20,047 bases of DNA from positions 1 to 20,047 of the forward strand of contig CALCRE010000231.1 in the NCBI GenBank assembly GCA_937894465.1, written 5' to 3'. Below the pieces are notes generated by a model. That model was not told where the DNA came from. It saw only the letters and a program-made list of their open reading frames with translations, and ran no database searches. Shown one piece after another: positions 15,824 to 20,047 of the stretch (position 1 is its first letter; each line of letters opens with the position of its first letter). The translations under genes and the position numbers were made by a program. This DNA is from an uncultured Clostridia bacterium (GTDB taxonomy: Bacteria; Bacillota; Clostridia; JAAYHZ01).

Positions 15824-16930
15824 TCAGTCTAAAGACTTTTTGTAAGCATCCAATTGCTCAACTAAATCTTTTTCCAGATTGAAATACTCAACAAGGACTT
15901 CTTTTACATTAGGCGTTTGTTCCAAATAAATAGTATGCCACCAATAAGGCCATTGCCCTGCTGACCCTCCGGCCTCTTTATCTATGATCGGATATAAAAC
16001 CGGGTCATCTAAAAAAAGTTCTGTACAATTTTCATATAACGAATGATGAGCAATTCGTTCTGTCAGCTCGGTAAAACTGATAGGAATATTTATTTTCCCC
16101 ACATCCTCTTCGGATTCTAAGTTAAATACTCCTAGCATTGTACCTTTGGCTTGTTTGAGGAAAAACTCATATAACGTAGCTGTATACTCGTTATACTCTT
16201 CCAACCTGTCTTTAAGCTGTGTATTCTCACTTAATTCATCGATATACTCTTCTCCGACGATCTGCCTTTCATTAATTTTCTCAATGATCATGTCAATACC
16301 GTTAATACTTGAATCATCACCATTTGTTTCATCTGATCCTGGATATTCTTTCAACAAATGAAGTGAGTCCAGTGCATGTACAATTCGTTGATCACGGAGC
16401 AATCTTACAGATTCATTCGATAAGGCCGAGATTTCATATATGTTTTGATCTTGTGTCATGAAATCAAAATATACATCAGCATATTGCGGGAAAGAGTAGG
16501 AAGAAAGAGAACTGCTGATTACACCTACATAAATTCTTTCATTGTTGCAAACAACGACGTACGGAGATATAACCGCTTCCACATTCATGTGTCCATTTTC
16601 TTTGAGCCTGTCACGAAGTGATATATCGTCCTTTATCTCAATAATATCAGTATCGCCTTCTACTCCCACGTGGTATGCAACTAGGTCCTTATCGGTCAAA
16701 ACCGGTTTTCCCTCTAGTGTCAATTTGTCAATATCTTTTGCATCAACACTGTAGACTCCTTCTTTCGGAACAACGATCATATAGATTGCAAAAATGTCCT
16801 CCGACAGATCTTTTGGTAATCGTTCCTTCTCCTTTGGATTAGCTACCAAAGCTATTACCACCACACCTACCACCACCAGACCCATGATCATTAACCAATC
16901 CGGTGGCTTTTTTTGTCTTAAAATATCCAC
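15824..16930 (-). CDS. Single-pass membrane protein of unknown function
   Basis: About 368 residues. A short N-terminus with RQKK precedes one strongly hydrophobic helix (about 12-30: WLMIMGLVVVGVVVIALV). The rest is soluble, acidic and mixed alpha/beta, and by the positive-inside rule it should lie outside. I recognise no domain. A middle helical and acidic part carries DETNGDDSSINGID and long Glu/Lys-rich helices. Two starts compete: ATG 16939 has the AGGGGG directly touching it, which cannot work well, while GTG 16930 lies 9 bases after it. The first gene of this operon has the same arrangement (GGGGGATGTAT then the start), so I prefer the GTG, which overlaps the stop of the preceding small gene by one base (TAGTG). 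It is last in a four-gene operon with an HNH nuclease. Confidence 0.7.
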   Translation of the reverse strand: MDILRQKKPPDWLMIMGLVVVGVVVIALVANPKEKERLPKDLSEDIFAIYMIVVPKEGVYSVDAKDIDKLTLEGKPVLTDKDLVAYHVGVEGDTDIIEIKDDISLRDRLKENGHMNVEAVISPYVVVCNNERIYVGVISSSLSSYSFPQYADVYFDFMTQDQNIYEISALSNESVRLLRDQRIVHALDSLHLLKEYPGSDETNGDDSSINGIDMIIEKINERQIVGEEYIDELSENTQLKDRLEEYNEYTATLYEFFLKQAKGTMLGVFNLESEEDVGKINIPISFTELTERIAHHSLYENCTELFLDDPVLYPIIDKEAGGSAGQWPYWWHTIYLEQTPNVKEVLVEYFNLEKDLVEQLDAYKKSLD

Positions 16931-17127
16931 TAGATACATCCCCCTATATTCAAGTCTTTTGCAACAGCTAAGTTCAACAGTGTGTTGTCATTTGTTTCAA
17001 TCGGACTGTCACCGATCTCCAAACACATCATTTCTTTGGTTTCATCTCCAACCGAAACAGCACAATTTGAAATGATATTCATACTTATTAGGTGGTTTAT
17101 AACCAATGATGTATTTTTGAATTCCAT
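16930..17127 (-). CDS. Small 65-residue protein of unknown function, coupled to the HNH gene
   Basis: A 65-residue protein between the HNH nuclease and the membrane protein. ATG 17127 has GGGGG 6 bases upstream, so I prefer it over an in-frame TTG at 17148 whose last two bases overlap the HNH stop (TTGA). No transmembrane helix and no known motif are visible. The sequence is mildly acidic, with VINHL, two Met-rich stretches and a C-terminal LNIGGCI. The stop TAG overlaps the proposed GTG start of the membrane protein. The position directly after a nuclease would suit an accessory or immunity role, but that is speculation. Confidence 0.55.
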   Translation of the reverse strand: MEFKNTSLVINHLISMNIISNCAVSVGDETKEMMCLEIGDSPIETNDNTLLNLAVAKDLNIGGCI

Positions 17128-17144
17128 AAAAGGCCCCCGGAATG

Positions 17145-18026
17145 TCAACCCATTGAACCGGCAGTTCTATGCCTTGAGAGATGCCGGTCCAAAACAATTC
17201 TCTCTTCTACACCGTTCTTATATGCAAAAGTGAGCTTTCCCCTATAAAATACGGGGTTGGCTCTGTGAATGATCCGGTGGTGATTGGGGCAAATGATGAT
17301 TTGGTTATCTGCATTATTATTTAAAGATTCAACAAACGGGTCTATATGATGGGATTCAGCAACTGCAACTTCATATCTTTCACTGATGTTCTGTCCACAT
17401 AACTGGCATCGGTAGTCATAAAGCAGCTTCAGGTTATCTCCTATAGCCCTGCTGAGCTTCCGTATTTTTGTCGTTTGACATGCTGTTTCAATCGTGGCTT
17501 TCGAATCCATCAATCCATAATTAATACTCGTTTCATACTCTTGCTCATCTTCATGGGCAATTTGTTCTTTTGTTGCGATCGTATCCTCCCGCGTAATACA
17601 ATCAAGTAGATATGTATCGGCATAAACCGTTGTATAGATGGCAAGATACTCCTTTTGTTCTTTGGGTACATTGATGAACTTTTTCTGCTTATCAAAAATT
17701 GCATTTCTCTGTTCTAGAATGTATTGATAACTAGAAGAAAAGATATTTCTAAGTTTTTGGGCAATATCACTTTGCGGATTATATCTAATTTGCATGATAT
17801 CTGTTCTGTTGGGATATTTCCTCTCATCAAATTTTTGATTTTTAAGCTCAGCTTTATAAGTCTTTCCTTCAATAACAAGATAAATATTCTTTGACTGTCC
17901 TCTTGATAAGAATTGATTGATGGAATGTTGAAAAACAACCTGAATGGTTACCGGAATACCTACACCTTCGTGCAGTAAAGACCAGTCTACTTCCTTTTTA
18001 TACACATAGTAGTTTTCATCAAGCAT
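17145..18026 (-). CDS. HNH endonuclease of the McrA-like restriction type
   Basis: A 293-residue protein with a C-terminal zinc-bound HNH domain: C207-x-x-C210, then ESHHIDP (H226, H227), N241, C246-x-x-H249-H250 and H254. This matches HNH nucleases of the McrA/restriction type, where the first His of the HH pair acts on the scissile phosphate. The N-terminal part (about 12-95) contains WSLLHEGVGIPVTI and KAELKNQKFDERKYPNR, a domain I associate with restriction-like HNH proteins where it probably reads DNA. Start ATG 18026 lies in ATGCTTGA, overlapping by 8 bases the stop of a possible reading frame from upstream. Its own ribosome binding site is weak, so translational coupling is likely. The following small gene can start at or just after its stop. 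Target specificity is unknown. Confidence 0.85.
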   Translation of the reverse strand: MLDENYYVYKKEVDWSLLHEGVGIPVTIQVVFQHSINQFLSRGQSKNIYLVIEGKTYKAELKNQKFDERKYPNRTDIMQIRYNPQSDIAQKLRNIFSSSYQYILEQRNAIFDKQKKFINVPKEQKEYLAIYTTVYADTYLLDCITREDTIATKEQIAHEDEQEYETSINYGLMDSKATIETACQTTKIRKLSRAIGDNLKLLYDYRCQLCGQNISERYEVAVAESHHIDPFVESLNNNADNQIIICPNHHRIIHRANPVFYRGKLTFAYKNGVEERIVLDRHLSRHRTAGSMG

Positions 18027-18237
18027 ACAATCTCATTTCCCATATCAAACATTTATCGAAATCATATATTTTACAATTATAATCATATCTTTCATTGCAT
18101 GAAAAATCAATCAATATCCCATCCTGGTATGATAATCTATAGAGACTATCTACAATCCCCTGGTTGCAAGCACATCCTTTAAATAGCCGATCACTTCTGC
18201 ACACACGACATCGTTTATCTCCTCTGAGTTCATGCAA
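18019..18237 (-). other. Open frame bridging the methylase-like and HNH genes (possible small gene or frameshifted tail)
   Basis: The 123-base gap between the stop of the first gene (18150) and the HNH start (18026) is stop-free in one frame. That frame ends exactly at the ATGCTTGA overlap with the HNH start. It opens at ATG 18237 inside the upstream gene (87-base overlap), or a 31-residue version could start at TTG 18114, which has AGGA 7 bases before it. The composition (Asp, Tyr and Cys; ending LIWEMRLYA) looks protein-like. It may be a small coupled gene, or the original C-terminal tail of the upstream protein reached by frameshift. No family is recognised. Confidence 0.25.
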
Positions 18238-19673
18238 AGTTTTGCATGGACAAGATTCCTCTTTTTTCTTATTTGATGGGCATATCCAGCTTCAGTCATC
18301 CATTTTGGACGATTAATCTCATTGATTCTATCGATATAATCAATGAGCTCCGCTCTTTTCATTCTCCCGGTTCTTTTATCGGTAACCCACAGTTCTTCAC
18401 TGAAGTAATCTTTTTGATCATATTCACTTGCCCAATCGATTAGAACAGCTTCAAGAATTGAACCACACATAATCAAAGTTGCTTTATAGGCTTCCGCTTT
18501 GTAACAAGAATTTAGTTCCGTAAAGTCTTGTTTTAGGAATTCTCTCACAATTTCACCTTTATACAACTTTGCATTCTCAAGCAATTCTAAATTGAGAACA
18601 TCTTCGATACTCTCAGCTTCTTTATATTCCGCGACCGCGGCAAACCGGTGATTATATGTGCTAATGTCCTTTGGCTTTGTTGCCAACATACGATATAGCT
18701 CCAAGTAATGAGAAAGAGGTTTCTTGGGTTCAATAATAGGGGTTTTTCTAAAATTGCTCAGTGTCATTCGTGGTAGTGCTGCTCCTGAACCTGATGCTTC
18801 AATAATTGTCTTACCCACATCACTCATAAAGTACTGAATAATGTAAGCTGATAAATTGAGATCGTTAGTGCGTACAATAAAATCATTTCCTCCGGCATAT
18901 ATAGCCTCCGCAGGTTGTTCGAGAAGCAAATAACACCTTTCCGGCATGGCATTCTTAAAGACAATATCACCTATTTTAAGTATTGTATCTGTTTTCCACC
19001 CCTCTCTCATATACTCGAGATTTAATGGATATTGGAAATCCCTAACACCAATAACTTTACCTCGCTCACTGCGAATAAGGTGCGGTCTAATGATCTTGGC
19101 AATTTCTGACAGAGGCTTTGTTTTTTCAGTTTGAAGAAACTTCCTGACTTCATAACACCTCTTGCTATATGGCAAGGGACTTACATGATCATAGTCGAAA
19201 TCATTATATGAAATTTCATGAAACCAATACTCTTCTCCCTCTGCTGCATCTTTTCCATGATTTAGCCAATTTTCAATGTTCGCACAATACTCTATATATT
19301 GATTCGGGAAAATCAGTTGTGAGTCTTCTGCTGCACCAACTCCGCCGGTTCTATAAAGTTTTCGTATGTAGTTCCCGATCAACACTGTATTAGCCGGTTC
19401 TGTAGAAAGAACCAGCAACATAAAATCATTCACAGCACTTTTCATAGGATTTGATAGTCCGAACACACCAGTGATGTGATAACGCTTAAATAGATCTCGC
19501 CGTTTTTCATCCTTCTCTTTCCCTGCCATAGAAGCCATATTAAAAGTTGTAATGAACAATGCATTTCGAGAATTGCCGTAAAGTATCTCATCGACCCATT
19601 TATCCTCTACATTTCGGTCAATCAGCGATGACTCCTTCTTTTCTATTAGTGCCTTTATTGATACCTTTTCCAT
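18150..19673 (-). CDS. Methylase-remnant / HsdS-like target-recognition / HEPN-like fusion protein
   Basis: A 507-residue protein built from pieces of a type I restriction-modification system. Residues about 25-95 (WVDEILYGNSRNALFITTF; KRRDLFKRYHITGVFGL) resemble the late beta strands of an N6-adenine DNA methylase, but the SAM-binding and NPPY catalytic motifs are absent. Residues about 185-320 resemble an HsdS target-recognition domain: LKIGDIVFKN (232-241), ASGSGAALPRMTLSNFRKTPIIEP (293-316). The C-terminal 110 residues are helical and end in HQIRKKRNLVHAK (R469, R472, H476), like DUF4145/HEPN-related domains. It therefore probably recognises DNA but cannot methylate it. Start ATG 19673 has GGGGG about 8 bases upstream. 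It is first in the operon with the HNH nuclease. Family assignment of each part is by motif only. Confidence 0.6.
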   Translation of the reverse strand: MEKVSIKALIEKKESSLIDRNVEDKWVDEILYGNSRNALFITTFNMASMAGKEKDEKRRDLFKRYHITGVFGLSNPMKSAVNDFMLLVLSTEPANTVLIGNYIRKLYRTGGVGAAEDSQLIFPNQYIEYCANIENWLNHGKDAAEGEEYWFHEISYNDFDYDHVSPLPYSKRCYEVRKFLQTEKTKPLSEIAKIIRPHLIRSERGKVIGVRDFQYPLNLEYMREGWKTDTILKIGDIVFKNAMPERCYLLLEQPAEAIYAGGNDFIVRTNDLNLSAYIIQYFMSDVGKTIIEASGSGAALPRMTLSNFRKTPIIEPKKPLSHYLELYRMLATKPKDISTYNHRFAAVAEYKEAESIEDVLNLELLENAKLYKGEIVREFLKQDFTELNSCYKAEAYKATLIMCGSILEAVLIDWASEYDQKDYFSEELWVTDKRTGRMKRAELIDYIDRINEINRPKWMTEAGYAHQIRKKRNLVHAKLCMNSEEINDVVCAEVIGYLKDVLATRGL

Positions 19674-19702
19674 TTATACATCCCCCAGTTCCTACTATAT
19701 CG

Positions 19703-19716
19703 GTCATTTGTCATTT
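19703..19716 (-). repeat. Tandem 7-bp repeat in the operon leader
   Basis: GTCATTT occurs twice head to tail (19703-19709, 19710-19716), followed by GTCC. It lies between the promoter and the start of the methylase-like gene, so in the transcript it reads AAATGACAAATGAC. It could be an operator or a slippage-prone site. Confidence 0.4.
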
Positions 19717-19741
19717 GTCCCTTTCAACATCAACACCTATA

Positions 19742-19770
19742 ATCATACTATTTTTAGAGGGCATCTTCAA
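19742..19770 (-). promoter_or_regulatory. Promoter of the HNH-containing operon
   Basis: On the minus strand TTGAAG (19765-19770), exactly 17 bases and TATGAT (19742-19747) precede the start at 19673 by 68 bases. This is the only good sigma-A-type pair in the region. Confidence 0.55.
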
Positions 19771-19796
19771 CACACCGTAATTTCAGTATCCGTCAT

Positions 19797-19824
19797 AAAA
19801 AACTTTGAAGCATGTAAAGTTTTT
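19797..19824. terminator. AT-rich hairpin with T-runs on both strands, possible bidirectional terminator
   Basis: AAAAACTTT (19798-19806) and AAAGTTTTT (19816-19824) form a perfect 9-bp stem with a 9-base loop. The right arm ends in five T on the plus strand, and the left arm gives six on the minus strand. The stem is almost pure A/T, so termination may be weak. It insulates the operon promoter at 19742-19770 from the right. Confidence 0.35.
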
Positions 19825-19933
19825 GGTTTATGAATAGAAAAGAGGTGAATGTAACAATGTACTTAATGCAGGTGTAGAGATCAACATTTATAAACCTATA
19901 ACACTAGATGAGCTGGTATGCAATACTAAACCA

Positions 19934-20017
19934 CTACCGCCTAAAGGCGGTAGGTTGGGCTGTCGGCTGAAGCCGACTAAAGACCCCCAATTTCAAAATT
20001 ATCGGCTTTTTGTCTTT
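19934..20017 (+). other. Tandem hairpins resembling an IS200/IS605-type element end or an attenuator
   Basis: Stem 1 is CTACCGCC (19934-19941) with GGCGGTAG (19946-19953) and loop TAAA. Stem 2 is GTCGGCT (19962-19968) with AGCCGAC (19971-19977). The right arm of stem 2 can pair instead with TCGGCTT (20002-20008), which runs into TTTTT. AAAGAC (19979-19984) can also pair with GTCTTT (20012-20017). Paired short G/C hairpins like these mark the ends of IS200/IS605 and TnpB elements in Clostridia as I remember them, but no tnpA or tnpB is in the window. The alternating stems also look like a transcription attenuator. The surrounding gene-free stretch 19774-20047 holds only this and the AT-rich hairpin. 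Short peptides such as the frame at 19857 have no support. Confidence 0.4.
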
Positions 20018-20047
20018 CTTCTAAGTCCTGATTCTTAATATATTCCG

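Noticed and set aside
17145..18026. HNH gene as part of a Septu- or Zorya-type system
   Set aside because: Neither an SMC-like ATPase (Septu) nor ZorA/ZorB motor-like proteins are present; only an HNH domain is shared.
19857..19877. Six-codon peptide and an unstarted frame running through the right-edge hairpins
   Set aside because: It is too short or has no start codon, and shows no family resemblance; the hairpins explain the region better.

Overview
The window looks like a low-GC Gram-positive anaerobe of the Clostridia type. This is inferred from the AT-rich DNA, strong AGGAGG-type ribosome binding sites, a clostripain-family lipoprotein, a DUF368 (PopT) polyprenyl-phosphate transporter and a NamZ/AmiE-type peptidoglycan-recycling pair. 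No rRNA, tRNA or housekeeping marker is present, so no genus is proposed.

Layout. Positions 204-962 hold a 13-repeat type I-E-like CRISPR array read on the minus strand. Its AT-rich leader lies on the right, and no cas gene is visible on either side. Then come two plus-strand membrane transporter genes: a PopT-like flippase (1207-2127) and an ArsB/NhaD-superfamily permease (2293-3561) closed by a strong terminator. The minus-strand block 3682-6951 holds a cytoplasmic L-asparaginase and a secreted clostripain-family lipoprotein. A divergent intergenic region then opens a tight plus-strand operon (7228-11018): a GH28-type beta-helix glycosidase, an AmiE-like serine hydrolase and a NamZ (DUF1343) exo-muramidase. 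All three lack signal peptides, so the operon reads as intracellular processing of cell-wall or other glycan fragments.

Positions 11037-12344 (minus) encode a Schlafen AlbA_2 / HATPase / winged-helix regulator. A consensus promoter precedes it, with a large 41-bp dyad touching the -35 box. Positions 12544-14841 (minus) encode a large fused iron-sulfur protein built from QueG/reductive-dehalogenase-like modules: two complete and one degenerate. It is divergent from an AraC-family regulator (15010-15816) across a short region holding a promoter and a dyad.

The right third (15824-19673, minus) is a compact accessory operon. It holds a protein combining a remnant DNA-methylase lobe, an HsdS-like target-recognition domain and a HEPN/DUF4145-like helical end. 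This is followed by an HNH endonuclease, a 65-residue protein and a single-pass membrane protein, with overlapping or nearly overlapping junctions between the last three. I know no described system with this composition, and it is the best candidate here for an undescribed defence-type module. The last 370 bases are non-coding and carry tandem hairpins that resemble the ends of IS200/IS605-type elements, or an attenuator with mutually exclusive stems.
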